Part shown: piece by piece, positions 9,036-18,066 of the stretch
Position numbering within the stretch: position 1 is the first letter of the stretch
Layout: each line of letters begins with the position of its first letter
Origin: Methylobacter sp.
Lineage (GTDB): Bacteria; Pseudomonadota; Gammaproteobacteria; Methylococcales; Methylomonadaceae
Length of the DNA: 64,000 nt
Direction of reading: 5' to 3'
Assembly: GCA_030653175.1 (NCBI GenBank)
Contig: JAURZV010000105.1
Span: forward strand, 1-64,000
Notes under the pieces: generated by a model
The model's input: the letters and a program-made list of their open reading frames with translations, nothing else
Database searches by the model: none
Told to the model about the DNA's origin: nothing
Made by a program: the position numbers and the translations under genes

Positions 9036-9920
9036 TTACTGATGCTCTGTTGCATCCAAATTATGCACCACTAGCACATAGCCCGCCTGCAACCAATATT
9101 CCTGAACAATGCCCGCCTGATGTTTTTTCATCATATCCCAAAGCTGTCTAATCAATGCATGAGGACTGGTTGATAAGGCATTTTGGCAACCGACCAGCTG
9201 CTTGCCATATAGCTTTGGATTGGCTTTTTGCTTATCTTTAAGCAAAGCCTCAAAATCGGCTAAACAAGGCGCTATTAAACCGATAATATGAGGAAAGGAC
9301 TGGGCAATACTCAAGCCTTGGGGGTCAAGATCAGCCATAGCCAGTACCGGTAAGCTGAGGTACGCTAAAAGTTGCCGCGCAGTCTTTTCACTGTAGTAGT
9401 TATCGCCTCGATATAACACCAATGGATCGGCATATTGATCCGGTAAATTCAGCCGCACGTTTTCCAGGCTATCAAAACAGCGATAGTTTTCAATCAGCAG
9501 GATGCAGTTATGTGCTGTGCCGGTTATATCTGCCAACGCCATATCCATATAACCGCGGACAGGCAACGAGTAGGATAGCCCGTTGATTTTCAACGCCATG
9601 CCTGTTAACGATCTAATCGCCAACCGGTCTTTTTTAACAGACTGTCCGGCTATTTTCTCATCCAATGCAAAAGATAAAGCCTGTTCGCGATTCATTGCCG
9701 AAAAATCAGCAACTGAAATTTGCCCAAGATCAACGCCCGTCTCATGTTTAACCACCGCAATCAGGTCATCCTTATCCTGCTGAGTGACTTTCAGCTTGTT
9801 GCCTTGTGTTTGACCGATATTGTATTGCCGATGCAGATATTTCCAGCTCTGATTAAGCGGAAAAAGCGGGTTGTCAGACCGGATCGCCCGCTCTATAACA
9901 TTTAATAATTGCTTGTTCAA
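9036..9920 (-). CDS. jetD: Toprim-domain nuclease subunit of a Wadjet-like system (JetD/MksG type)
   Basis: 294 residues, the last gene of the operon, starting in a 4-bp overlap with the kleisin gene. The C-terminal half has Toprim features of the topoisomerase VI A / JetD kind: an acidic residue in CILLIENYRCFDSL and the DxD of LAMADLDPQGLSIAQS. JetD subunits cut plasmid DNA after loop extrusion by the SMC complex. The N-terminal half is not recognised and probably docks to the complex. It is shorter than JetD proteins that carry a DUF3322+DUF2220 pair. The assignment rests on the Toprim motifs and operon context. Confidence 0.7.
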   Translation of the reverse strand: MNKQLLNVIERAIRSDNPLFPLNQSWKYLHRQYNIGQTQGNKLKVTQQDKDDLIAVVKHETGVDLGQISVADFSAMNREQALSFALDEKIAGQSVKKDRLAIRSLTGMALKINGLSYSLPVRGYMDMALADITGTAHNCILLIENYRCFDSLENVRLNLPDQYADPLVLYRGDNYYSEKTARQLLAYLSLPVLAMADLDPQGLSIAQSFPHIIGLIAPCLADFEALLKDKQKANPKLYGKQLVGCQNALSTSPHALIRQLWDMMKKHQAGIVQEYWLQAGYVLVVHNLDATEHQ

Positions 9921-11146
9921 TTTTCGGCGCTCCGAAACTGAAGAACAATATCCCTCACCTTTTTGTTACCGGAAAAATACTGACCGACATCGGCCTGAAT
10001 CAATTCCATCTGCAAGCGTTTATTGCGTTGCTGCCGTCTTAACCATTCGTTGAGCACGCAACTCAACCAGACTGAAGGTTCGATGTCATCCACGAAAGCC
10101 TGTTGAAAAGCCACGGCTGAAATGGATTGCCCCTCATTTTTCAGCACACGGTCAAAATACACGCGTAACTGTTTCCGATAAAGCGGTAAGTCCAAGGTCT
10201 TTTTGTCTGGCGGGCTTAAAGACACCGCGTTTAACCCGCGCTGTTTTTGTTTTGCCAGCATGACTTCCGTATCGATACTGATTTTTTGCGCAATTCCGAT
10301 CAAATCTTCTTCCAAAGCATGATCCAAGGGATCGGCATAGGCCAACAACGCCAAAGGCTTGATCTGGTTCCAGTGCTCGGGAATGCTGTCGCGCTCGTCC
10401 CAGTCCTGCGGCTGATAATTTTGATTTTGCTGTAGAAAAAACGCAAAACCTTGCACCAACTGCGCTCTGGCCTCTATTTGCCTGAGTTCAAATAAAAAGA
10501 CTTTTAACTTATCGAGAATATCCTGTAAGCGCTGTTGATAAATGGGCAGTAAACGAATCAGCTGATGATCCAGTAATTCATAAACCAGCGGCTGATCTTC
10601 AACAAGTTCCAGCAAAAACTCCGGTTGCAGCGCGGTAATCGCATTCACCAGTTTTTCCAGCCTGGAAATATAAAAGGCATTCTGTTTTTGTTTTTCCGCC
10701 AGGGTGCGCACATTGGCGAAACGGCTGTTAACCAGCATCAATAAATAGCGGGTATTTTCTTCCAAGGTATCGGATAAATCGAAAACCAAGCGTTCGATTT
10801 CGGCAAAATAACTATCGCAATCGTCTAACCGGCTTTCATCATACGCATCTTGATGCAGGCTGATCTGTTGTTCCAGGGTTTCAATCCAGCCGGCCAGATC
10901 GGTATCCAGTCGCCTAACCCGGTCGCTGCTCAAGGCGCTGTCTATAAACTGAGTCAAACGCCCGGCAATGCGGTAACCATCCGCGTCATGATTAACCAAC
11001 ACCTTCAATTGTTTGAGCTGGTTGAGTGCGCGCTGGTTTTGGTTGTCCTTGTAAACCACCCCGGTAAAATAAGCCTCGGCAATCAACTCGCTATGGTTAG
11101 CCAAGGCCTTAAATAAGCGCTCCAAGCCCTGTTGCGACTGGCTCAA
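9917..11146 (-). CDS. jetA: Kleisin-like subunit of a Wadjet/MukF-like complex (JetA type)
   Basis: 409 residues, rich in alpha-helix, without membrane segments. Third gene of the operon, overlapping its neighbours by 4 bp on each side (ATGA junctions). The N-terminus (LERLFKALANHSELIAEAYF onward) looks like a winged-helix kleisin head and the middle is helical and charged, as in MukF/MksF/JetA. No catalytic motif is visible, which fits a structural bridge between SMC heads. The identification is mainly by position beside the MukE-like and SMC genes; sequence alone is not decisive. Confidence 0.62.
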   Translation of the reverse strand: MSQSQQGLERLFKALANHSELIAEAYFTGVVYKDNQNQRALNQLKQLKVLVNHDADGYRIAGRLTQFIDSALSSDRVRRLDTDLAGWIETLEQQISLHQDAYDESRLDDCDSYFAEIERLVFDLSDTLEENTRYLLMLVNSRFANVRTLAEKQKQNAFYISRLEKLVNAITALQPEFLLELVEDQPLVYELLDHQLIRLLPIYQQRLQDILDKLKVFLFELRQIEARAQLVQGFAFFLQQNQNYQPQDWDERDSIPEHWNQIKPLALLAYADPLDHALEEDLIGIAQKISIDTEVMLAKQKQRGLNAVSLSPPDKKTLDLPLYRKQLRVYFDRVLKNEGQSISAVAFQQAFVDDIEPSVWLSCVLNEWLRRQQRNKRLQMELIQADVGQYFSGNKKVRDIVLQFRSAEN

Positions 11147-11766
11147 AACAGACTCTCCTGAATCGCATCGGTTTCGCCCTGCTCAACGGGGATTTGTTCG
11201 TGCTCCTGAATAAACTGCAAGGCTTGATAAAAATAATCCAGCTTGCCGGTGACTTGATAAATCAGCGTGTCGCGATTGGCCAAGCTCAGATAATTCCATT
11301 TTTGCAGGGTATTTAGCAGCTTCTCCAGCCGCCCTTTTACCGAATCATCGCCGCTGGTAAAGTCCTTGAATTTTGCAAATGTCTGTAACCGGTCTGCCAA
11401 GGCCTGATTTTGCTCAATGACTTGCAACAAACTGGAAAAGCTCAGGGTGTCCCCGGGCGATAACGCCGTATCCTGATTAAGGCAGGACATCATCATATCC
11501 AGCCATTCGACCACCGGCTGCAACTCTATGCGAAACTGCTGAAAAACTTTACGGATGTCGCTACGCGCACTGCTGTCTATGGTTCGGTAAGCCGCGTAAA
11601 AGGCCAACCGATTCTGAGTGCTGGACAAACGATAATCAAGGCGCGTTAGAAATTCATCCACCTGCGCCGCATTTTCAGGGTCTTGCAAATAACGAAAACC
11701 GGCCTCATCACTGACTTCGCAGATAAATTCGCCCTGCAACAAACGTTTTAGTAATTGATCAAACAT
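11143..11766 (-). CDS. jetB: MukE-like subunit of a Wadjet-like complex (JetB type)
   Basis: 207 residues, the size of MukE/MksE/JetB winged-helix proteins that clamp the kleisin. It begins in an 8-bp overlap with the SMC gene and ends in a 4-bp overlap with the kleisin gene, so the subunits are translationally coupled. The sequence is helical with no enzymatic motif; its N-terminus MFDQLLKRLLQGEFICEVSDE resembles the short helical start of MukE-like proteins. The assignment is by size and context. Confidence 0.6.
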   Translation of the reverse strand: MFDQLLKRLLQGEFICEVSDEAGFRYLQDPENAAQVDEFLTRLDYRLSSTQNRLAFYAAYRTIDSSARSDIRKVFQQFRIELQPVVEWLDMMMSCLNQDTALSPGDTLSFSSLLQVIEQNQALADRLQTFAKFKDFTSGDDSVKGRLEKLLNTLQKWNYLSLANRDTLIYQVTGKLDYFYQALQFIQEHEQIPVEQGETDAIQESLF

Positions 11767-14700
11767 GTTCAGCCGCCGTCAAAGGTTCAAGTGCAGACAA
11801 ATAATCCTCGTCCACCTCCATTTCGATCAGCTCCCGATAACCGAACACCTGATAACGGTTTTTGAACAGCCTTAACACTTCGGGATCAGGATCGGGAAAA
11901 GCCGAAAATAAGGTAATCCGGTTTTTAGTCAGCATTTCCACCAACACTTCAATATTCATCTGGTGCAATTCTTTGAGCTCATCCATCGGCCAGATGATAT
12001 TTAAAGGCTGATCCTTACGGATCATATTCACCAACGCAATAAAAAACACGCATAAAATCAGGTACGACAAACCGTGACTGGAAATCTGCCGCAAATCCTC
12101 GGCATGGGTCGCCCGCTTGCTGCGGCCATTTTCGGTCACGATGATTTCCAGCTCCAGCAAATTAACCAGCTTCATCTCTACCCGGCCTTTGCTCTGCAAC
12201 TGTTCAGACACCAGTCTGACAATGTCGGCAAATTCGGGAGACGGCAACTGTCCGTCATTGATTCTGTTCCAGTCATCATAATTTTTGGTGAAGCTGACTA
12301 TTTGTTCCCAGTAGCCCAGTGTTGTTACCCTGGACGTTAATCGGCCTTGAATACTTTCGATTTTTTCAAAGCGGATATTGCCATCGATATTCGCCGCTAA
12401 CCGGCGAGACAAAGAATCAATGCCACGGTCGAAACGCTCCAATGCCTGCTGATAATTCCTGATAGCGCTGCCGAAAAGTTTCGCCTGACTCATAAGCCAG
12501 CTTCTGGCGGTATCGGCTTCCGTCGCATACCAAGCCTGAATTCGGCTCAACCAGGCCAGTTCATCGCTATCAAAGCCTAATTCATCTTCGACACGGGCAA
12601 AATAGCGGCCCGGATGCGTGCCGGGAAAACGCGCCAACACCTGTTTTAAATGACGAATCAGTCCGGCTAACTCCTTGCGCAAAGTCTTGTGTTGCTCGGT
12701 CAATTTGCGGTAATCGGTCTGCAACAACGATAAGGTATGGGCATTATCAAAACCGACTTGTTCCGGTATGCGCTTTACATAGCCTGCTAACTCAGCCAGC
12801 AGGTTATTAATAGCTTTGATTTCCTTGTCAAGCTTTTGTAGCTTGGCCGTTATTAGCTCCAGTTCTTTTTTTAAGGCAGCACGTCGTTGTTGCATGTCTG
12901 CTGTTTCAGTCTCGTATCGGGTTTGCTGCTGCTTTAGTTTTACCTCAGTCTCTCGGGCTTTAACCATCAAACTATCATATAAAGACCAGTCTTTATCCAG
13001 CCAGCGTTGATAATCCTTAACCAGTTGTTCCGCCTGTTCTGCGGTCTTTACTTCAGCTTCTAATTGGCCGATTTTTGCTTCAAGGTCTTTTAAAGTGGCC
13101 GTATCGACTTTTCTGTCCTGCAAGCTCTGAATCCGTTGCTGTTCCAATTGCGCCAACTCGCTGCCTTTTTGTTGATTGACTTTATTAATAAGCTGCTGCA
13201 TTTGCTCGACTTGTAGCAACGCATCATCAGAAATCTGCTGAATTTTGGCAGCAAGTGCCAGATTTAATTGCTGTATTTCGGTTTCCAACTGTTGTTTAAG
13301 CGTTTGCAACCGGTTATTGCTTAACTTGATTTGCTCGTCCACCGTGTTTTTTTCCAGCTCCAACTTGGCCTTGCGCTCTTTCTTGCTGCGCTCAATTTGC
13401 TGCTTTAATGAGTTTAATTCTTCATCAAGTCCATTTAACTGTGTTTGAAATTGACCGGCACTAAAGGCAGCAGCTTTAGCTTGTTTTTCCAGGCTATCAG
13501 CTACCTTTTTTAATTCCTGCAACTGCTCATCGATTTTTGCCTCTGCAATGCTCAGCTGACTCAATTGGTTCCGGGCATCACTCAGCAGAGCGCGGATTTT
13601 TTCTTCATCGGCGGTATGGTCGGCCTGCAAATTATCCAGGTTTAAGCCCAGTCCGTAAAAGGTCTGTTCCAAGGCCTGTGATGCGGGTTCCAAATCGTCT
13701 CTTAACAACAAATCCGGGTTAATCACCTTGGCTATGTTGTTTATCCAATCCGGCTGATGCTCGCGCAAAAAGCCCAGTAAGGTATCCGGGTTTGCATCCA
13801 GTTGTTTTTGAAATTGCTCGCCTGCATTCTGTAGGCGCTGTTTTTCTTCATCCTGTTTACGCTTTTCGCCAACAACCGCATCGATCTGCGCCTGATTTTT
13901 CTTCGTTTCCGCTTCAATTGCTTTAGCAGTCTTTTCTGCTTTCAGCTTTTGTTGCTGAACAGTATGAAGCAGCTCCATCTTGGCTTCCCTGTTTTCAAGC
14001 AAAGCGGGATCCGGTTGAATTTGTACAATCTGACTGTTAAGCGCGCCCAAATCTCCCTGCAATTTTAATTGCTCGCCATGCAGCATATCCTCTTGCTGCC
14101 GACTCGCCAATCTGAGCGACTCTCTACCTTGCTCCGCATCCTGATTAGCAGCTGACTTAACTTCGGCTGCCTTTTGCTGCCTGTCTCTTATGCCGATTTC
14201 ATAGCCATGCTGTTGCCCGGCAAAATACCGTTCTTTTTCCGCTTTCAAGCGTTTAAACTCGGCTTCGATGTCCTGCACATCGGACATCAACTGCTTGTGA
14301 TTCTCCCGCTCCCTATCCAGGCTGTCCTTTATTTGCGTAAGGCGGCCAACCAACTGTTTTTTACCCTGTACATCCTGTTTTTCCCAATCGGCTTTTTCAT
14401 CCTCCAAAGATTTTTGTTGTTTCTGCGCCTGCGCCAAATCGGCCTTGATGGCCGCCAACTCCGAGGTAAGCGCCTGCTCCCGAGCTTCCCAGTCTTTTTT
14501 GAGCTGTTCCAATTGCTGATTACAGGCATTCCCCGCATCCTGCTCTTGTTGCAAGTTTTGTTGGTTTTGATTGCTTAAACACTGCAAGCGATACTGAAGT
14601 TCGCCCAAACTCTGCTCAACTTGAAGTAAATCACTTTCCAGCTGATTGAGCCGTTCAATTTTGTCCCGCTCCGATTCGGCTTCCTGATAGGCGCGGTATT

Positions 14701-15406
14701 CCTTGTGCCAATCATCCAGCGTTTCCATTTTCAATTCCAAAGCCAGGGAATCCCGGTTTTCATCAATACAGTTCACCAGCATTTCGCGCAAGTCGGCAAA
14801 ATCGGTGGAACGCATAAACATGCCGGTCACGATTTTTTCTATATCTTTCAGTCTATGCCCGGCACTGCCGTTGCAAAAACTGTAACGCGCAACCAATTCC
14901 CGTAATTCTTGGCCTTTTTTATGCGGCAAATTCTGGATCACCGTGCGGTAATCGCTACAGGCGGTAATCTGATTGCTGCAATTAATATGCTTTTTAATAA
15001 AATGTTTGCGCAGGTCGCGACAAGATACCGGATAGTGCGTTCCATCCCGTCGGGTTTCGATAAAATCGTCCTTGCCAAAGCCCTTATCGACAAAGAGATA
15101 ACACAACCCTTCTTCATTAGGCGAGGCATACATCAGCGCCATGCAAGTTTGTTCATGGCGCTGATATTCAAAAATAATATAAGACGATTCGTTAGGCAGA
15201 TAATGTTTGGCAAAACTGTCGGTAACCCGGCTTTTCGGCACTAACCGCCCTGGTCGTTCGCCAAAAAACAGCGGCACTAAACGTAATAATGTGGTTTTAC
15301 CGGCGCCATTAACACCGTTAAGATTGGTATGTCCATCCAGACGAACTTCCACTAATTCACCGGGTTTGTATGAATCAATAAGGATCAAGCGGTTTAATGA
15401 GTACAT
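11759..15406 (-). CDS. jetC: SMC/MukB-like ATPase of a Wadjet-like anti-plasmid system (JetC type)
   Basis: 1215 residues with the SMC plan: an ATPase head with Walker A GVNGAGKT at residues 31-38, long coiled coils (about 230-560 and 640-930, rich in Q, K, E and L), a hinge-like interruption near 560-640, and a second head half with the signature-like SSHGLSYL and Walker B LNIIWPMDE near 1135-1143. Such proteins extrude DNA loops and with JetA, JetB and JetD restrict circular plasmids. It is the first gene of a four-gene minus-strand operon. The order SMC, MukE-like, kleisin, Toprim differs from the familiar JetA-B-C-D order. The ATG at 15406 has only a weak ribosome site. Confidence 0.85.
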   Translation of the reverse strand: MYSLNRLILIDSYKPGELVEVRLDGHTNLNGVNGAGKTTLLRLVPLFFGERPGRLVPKSRVTDSFAKHYLPNESSYIIFEYQRHEQTCMALMYASPNEEGLCYLFVDKGFGKDDFIETRRDGTHYPVSCRDLRKHFIKKHINCSNQITACSDYRTVIQNLPHKKGQELRELVARYSFCNGSAGHRLKDIEKIVTGMFMRSTDFADLREMLVNCIDENRDSLALELKMETLDDWHKEYRAYQEAESERDKIERLNQLESDLLQVEQSLGELQYRLQCLSNQNQQNLQQEQDAGNACNQQLEQLKKDWEAREQALTSELAAIKADLAQAQKQQKSLEDEKADWEKQDVQGKKQLVGRLTQIKDSLDRERENHKQLMSDVQDIEAEFKRLKAEKERYFAGQQHGYEIGIRDRQQKAAEVKSAANQDAEQGRESLRLASRQQEDMLHGEQLKLQGDLGALNSQIVQIQPDPALLENREAKMELLHTVQQQKLKAEKTAKAIEAETKKNQAQIDAVVGEKRKQDEEKQRLQNAGEQFQKQLDANPDTLLGFLREHQPDWINNIAKVINPDLLLRDDLEPASQALEQTFYGLGLNLDNLQADHTADEEKIRALLSDARNQLSQLSIAEAKIDEQLQELKKVADSLEKQAKAAAFSAGQFQTQLNGLDEELNSLKQQIERSKKERKAKLELEKNTVDEQIKLSNNRLQTLKQQLETEIQQLNLALAAKIQQISDDALLQVEQMQQLINKVNQQKGSELAQLEQQRIQSLQDRKVDTATLKDLEAKIGQLEAEVKTAEQAEQLVKDYQRWLDKDWSLYDSLMVKARETEVKLKQQQTRYETETADMQQRRAALKKELELITAKLQKLDKEIKAINNLLAELAGYVKRIPEQVGFDNAHTLSLLQTDYRKLTEQHKTLRKELAGLIRHLKQVLARFPGTHPGRYFARVEDELGFDSDELAWLSRIQAWYATEADTARSWLMSQAKLFGSAIRNYQQALERFDRGIDSLSRRLAANIDGNIRFEKIESIQGRLTSRVTTLGYWEQIVSFTKNYDDWNRINDGQLPSPEFADIVRLVSEQLQSKGRVEMKLVNLLELEIIVTENGRSKRATHAEDLRQISSHGLSYLILCVFFIALVNMIRKDQPLNIIWPMDELKELHQMNIEVLVEMLTKNRITLFSAFPDPDPEVLRLFKNRYQVFGYRELIEMEVDEDYLSALEPLTAAEHV

Positions 15407-15800
15407 TTTAATTTTCTATCGATTGATTACAGACTGTATCCAGTTGCAAGGAAATAAGGTGAATAATTTCCGCCGACTGATTGCAGATTGGTACTTTTCT
15501 TTGGTTTGAGGCGAGTCATCAAACTTACTATATTATCATTCCCCCGCGCTCCGTCGTGGAAATGATGACAATAGGCACTCTCTTTTTGAGCATAAAAGTG
15601 TATGTTTCGGTTTCCCCGGGACTTGACTGCCGCTACATTCTGACCGTCCGCTTCGATGCCGTGATCCCTGATGCAATATATACGCAGCCTCATTAAGCCG
15701 GTCGTGCTGAGCATGAACTTGTCGCCTATCCTGAATACATCGAAAGGCATGAATGGATGAATGGCTTGTTCCGCCCAAACCTCTGCGACATTCTGAAGCG
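15407..15800. other. Upstream region of the Wadjet-like operon
   Basis: About 390 bp between the SMC gene start and the right-hand direct repeat. Open frames here (for example 15427-15750 minus) have no recognisable domain. It should contain the minus-strand promoter of the operon, but no strong -35/-10 pair stands out. Confidence 0.4.
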
Positions 15801-15846
15801 CGACAATATGTCACATTCCATTGTCTATCATTTATCGCTAATATAA

Positions 15847-15933
15847 CTGCAACTCTTGAGATGCAAACTTCCTCCTCGGAATTCAGAGTTTTATATCCTT
15901 CTCTAATGCGGCCTAATCAGCCGCATTTTTTTT
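15847..15933 (+). ncRNA. Candidate small RNA with anti-Shine-Dalgarno loop, copy 2
   Basis: Paralogue of the RNA at 8817-8903. The AACTC...GAGTT stem with the inner TTCC-TCCTC-GGAA hairpin is unchanged. The terminator stem is AATGCGGC/GCCGCATT with eight T. Compared with copy 1, a T-A pair (8882/8890) is replaced by C-G (15912/15920), a compensatory change that supports selection on RNA structure. A TAATAT box lies just upstream, with TTCCAT 17 bases before it. It is divergently oriented relative to the SMC gene. Confidence 0.6.
15905..15933 (+). terminator. Intrinsic terminator of small RNA copy 2
   Basis: AATGCGGC (15905-15912) pairs with GCCGCATT (15920-15927) around a 7-base loop and is followed by a run of eight T. 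Confidence 0.85.
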
Positions 15934-16128
15934 GCCTGCCGTTTAGGCAAACCAGCTTGTAACTATTCATCCACAGATCAACACGGATTAAACGGATTCA
16001 TAAACTGATTCCAGAAAGCCGTCTCCTAACTCATTGTAAACCCCATAGAAACTCTTGATGAAGATGACTAAGTTCTTTATATTGCAACTGCTCGCACCTT
16101 ATTAAGGCGCAAAGTTGACTTGAAAGCG

Positions 16129-16236
16129 ACCAAAGCAAGCTTTGGACTCCAGAAAGTGTGGATGCCGGAGTTCAAAGCTTCCGCTCCTGCTCACGCCCCT
16201 TACCTACATCCATGTAGGCAAAGCTTGCTTTGAACC
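16129..16236. repeat. CCAAAGCAAGCTTTGG repeat with nested insert
   Basis: The left arm ACCAAAGCAAGCTTTGGACT starts at 16129. The right arm CCGGAGTTCAAAGCTT is interrupted after 16180 by about 45 bp carrying CCTACATCCATGTAGG, then CAAAGCTTGCTTTG resumes. An uninterrupted relative is at 36645-36702. It looks like one short repeat inserted in another, in the otherwise empty region 15940-16397. Confidence 0.65.
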
Positions 16237-16397
16237 TTATGATTTTAAACAGCACGTTTTGAGGTGCGCTGGAGCGAGCGTCAGTTAGGGTGAGTAGTTA
16301 CCTTTATATTTTAGTTTATCAGTGTGTATCTGTGTCGCCTAGAGGCGCCTACTTTTGGCAATCTGTGGCTGAATAGTTACGCCAGCTTTTGTATGCC

Positions 16398-17519
16398 CTA
16401 CAAAACCTCATCGTGACATACCGGGATTTCTCCACTACTCGCCCCCCTCCCCGAAGGCGAGAAATATTTCCGTCTAAAATAAAGCGCCACCTTGACCAGT
16501 CCGATCAGCACCGGAACCTCGACCAAAGGGCCGATGACTGCGGCAAAAGCTTGCCCGGATTGCAGCCCGAAAACCGCTACGGCCACCGCGATGGCCAGCT
16601 CGAAGTTATTGCCGGCGGCGGTAAACGACAGCGTGGCACTGATGCGATACCCTGCCCCTGCCTTGGCCGACATATAAAACGTGACCAGAAACATGATCAG
16701 AAAGTAGATGACCAACGGTACGGCGATGCGCGCCACATCCATTGGCAGCTGCACAATATATTCGCCCTTGAGGGAGAACATGACCAGAATCGTGAACAGC
16801 AGCGCAATCAGGGTAACGGGGCTGATTTTGGGTATGAATGTTTCCTCATACCACTGCAAACCCTTGCGTCGCACCAGAAAAAAACGCGTGAACATGCCGC
16901 CGAAAAAAGGAATACCCAGATAAATCATCACGCTTTTGGCGACTTGGATCATGGTAACCTGAACTTCAAGGCCGGAAGCGATGCCCAGCCAGTCGGGCAG
17001 GACAGTAACGAAAACATACGCATAAACGGAAAAGAACAGCATCTGGAAGATGGAGTTGAAAGCTACCAAGCCTGCGCAGTATTCGCTATCGCCCTCGGCC
17101 AACTCGTTCCAGACCAGAACCATCGCGATGCAGCGGGCCAGCCCGATGATAATCAGGCCTACCATGTACTCCGGATAGTCCCGCAAAAAAATAACGGCCA
17201 GTGCGAACATCAGCACCGGGCCGATAATCCAGTTCTGGATCAGGGACAGCAGCAGAACCTTGGTGTTCTTGAAGACCTTGGGTAATTCCTCGTAGCGCAC
17301 CTTGGCCAGCGGCGGGTACATCATCAGGATCAGGCCGATAGCGATGGGCATGGAAGTGGTTCCCACCTGGAAGCGGGTCAGCCATTGGGTGAAACTTGGA
17401 ATGAAATAGCCCAGCGCGATCCCGCCCGCCATACTCATAAATATCCATAGCGTCAAAAACCGCTCTACGAACCCCAAACGTTTTGGAGCGTGGTCGAATT
17501 GTGTATTCATGGTTGTCAT
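16398..17519 (-). CDS. acr3: Arsenite efflux transporter, ACR3 family
   Basis: 373 residues with about ten hydrophobic segments, a bile-acid/ACR3-type inner-membrane exporter of arsenite. The conserved cysteine motif [13 protein letters not shown] and the [16 protein letters not shown] segment are diagnostic of ACR3. It is the last gene of arsR-arsC-acr3 on the minus strand, only 11 bp after arsC. The C-terminal tail after LYFRRKYF is short and poorly conserved. It removes the arsenite made by ArsC. Annotation pipelines often call this family arsB. Confidence 0.95.
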   Translation of the reverse strand: MTTMNTQFDHAPKRLGFVERFLTLWIFMSMAGGIALGYFIPSFTQWLTRFQVGTTSMPIAIGLILMMYPPLAKVRYEELPKVFKNTKVLLLSLIQNWIIGPVLMFALAVIFLRDYPEYMVGLIIIGLARCIAMVLVWNELAEGDSEYCAGLVAFNSIFQMLFFSVYAYVFVTVLPDWLGIASGLEVQVTMIQVAKSVMIYLGIPFFGGMFTRFFLVRRKGLQWYEETFIPKISPVTLIALLFTILVMFSLKGEYIVQLPMDVARIAVPLVIYFLIMFLVTFYMSAKAGAGYRISATLSFTAAGNNFELAIAVAVAVFGLQSGQAFAAVIGPLVEVPVLIGLVKVALYFRRKYFSPSGRGASSGEIPVCHDEVL

Positions 17520-17530
17520 TTTCCGATGCC

Positions 17531-18010
17531 TTAAAGGGTTTCTGCGCCGATCTTGTTCAGCGCCTCGGTCAATTCCGGCTTGGACATTGTTTCAACCGGC
17601 AACGCCAATAGCTGATGTATCCGCTTTTCCAGAGCCGCGTAGGTCGCCTCGAAAGCCTCCTCAATAACTTCAGGTCTGCCGGTGACATGGGCAGGGTCCG
17701 GCAAGCCCCAATGCGCCCTGATCACATTATTCAGATAGACGGGGCAGACTTCCCCGGCAGCGCTGTCGCAAACGGTAATGGCAATATCGATGTCTTTATC
17801 GTCGAACTCGTCCCAGGATTGACTGGAAAATCCCTCGGTTGAGATACCGTGACGCGCTAATGTCGCCAGCGCGTTGGAGTTTACCTTGCCGGTCGGATGA
17901 CTGCCGGCGGAAAAAGCCTGAAATCGGTCGCCGCCCAAATGATTAATAAGCGCCTCGCCCAACACACTTCGGCAAGAATTCCCGGTACACAAAATCAAAA
18001 CTTTTAACAT
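17531..18010 (-). CDS. arsC: Arsenate reductase, thioredoxin-linked low-MW phosphatase type
   Basis: 159 residues. The P-loop CTGNSCRS near the N-terminus is the catalytic cysteine site of low-molecular-weight tyrosine-phosphatase-like ArsC, and the [15 protein letters not shown] region supplies the two further cysteines of the relay. It reduces arsenate to arsenite for export by the adjacent ACR3. It lies between arsR and acr3. A second, unrelated glutaredoxin-type ArsC is at 33447-33794. Confidence 0.93.
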   Translation of the reverse strand: MLKVLILCTGNSCRSVLGEALINHLGGDRFQAFSAGSHPTGKVNSNALATLARHGISTEGFSSQSWDEFDDKDIDIAITVCDSAAGEVCPVYLNNVIRAHWGLPDPAHVTGRPEVIEEAFEATYAALEKRIHQLLALPVETMSKPELTEALNKIGAETL

Positions 18011-18030
18011 GGCTCGCTCCTAATATTTAT

Positions 18031-18050
18031 ATATTCGAATAAACGAATAT
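18031..18050. promoter_or_regulatory. Palindrome between arsR and arsC, candidate ArsR operator
   Basis: ATATTCG (18031-18037), six bases, CGAATAT (18044-18050): an exact dyad in an AT-rich 56-bp gap between the arsR stop and the arsC start. ArsR-family repressors bind AT-rich dyads with such TTCG/CGAA half-sites, so this may be a second, internal control point. Direct evidence is only the palindrome and its place. Confidence 0.5.
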
Positions 18051-18066
18051 TATAAGACAAAAAAAT

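Larger units (their letters stand above)
15801..15939 (+). repeat. 139-bp direct repeat, right copy flanking the Wadjet-like operon
   Basis: Right-hand partner of 8771-8909, same strand and same length. It keeps the GACAAT-12-ATTGTC dyad and the 61-bp central block exactly. It differs in the spacer before the putative transcript start and at four places around the terminator loop. Homologous recombination between the two copies would remove the whole SMC operon. Confidence 0.9.

Noticed and set aside
16389-17285. Plus-strand 298-residue open frame
   Set aside because: It is the mirror of acr3; composition is typical of an antisense shadow and no domain is seen.
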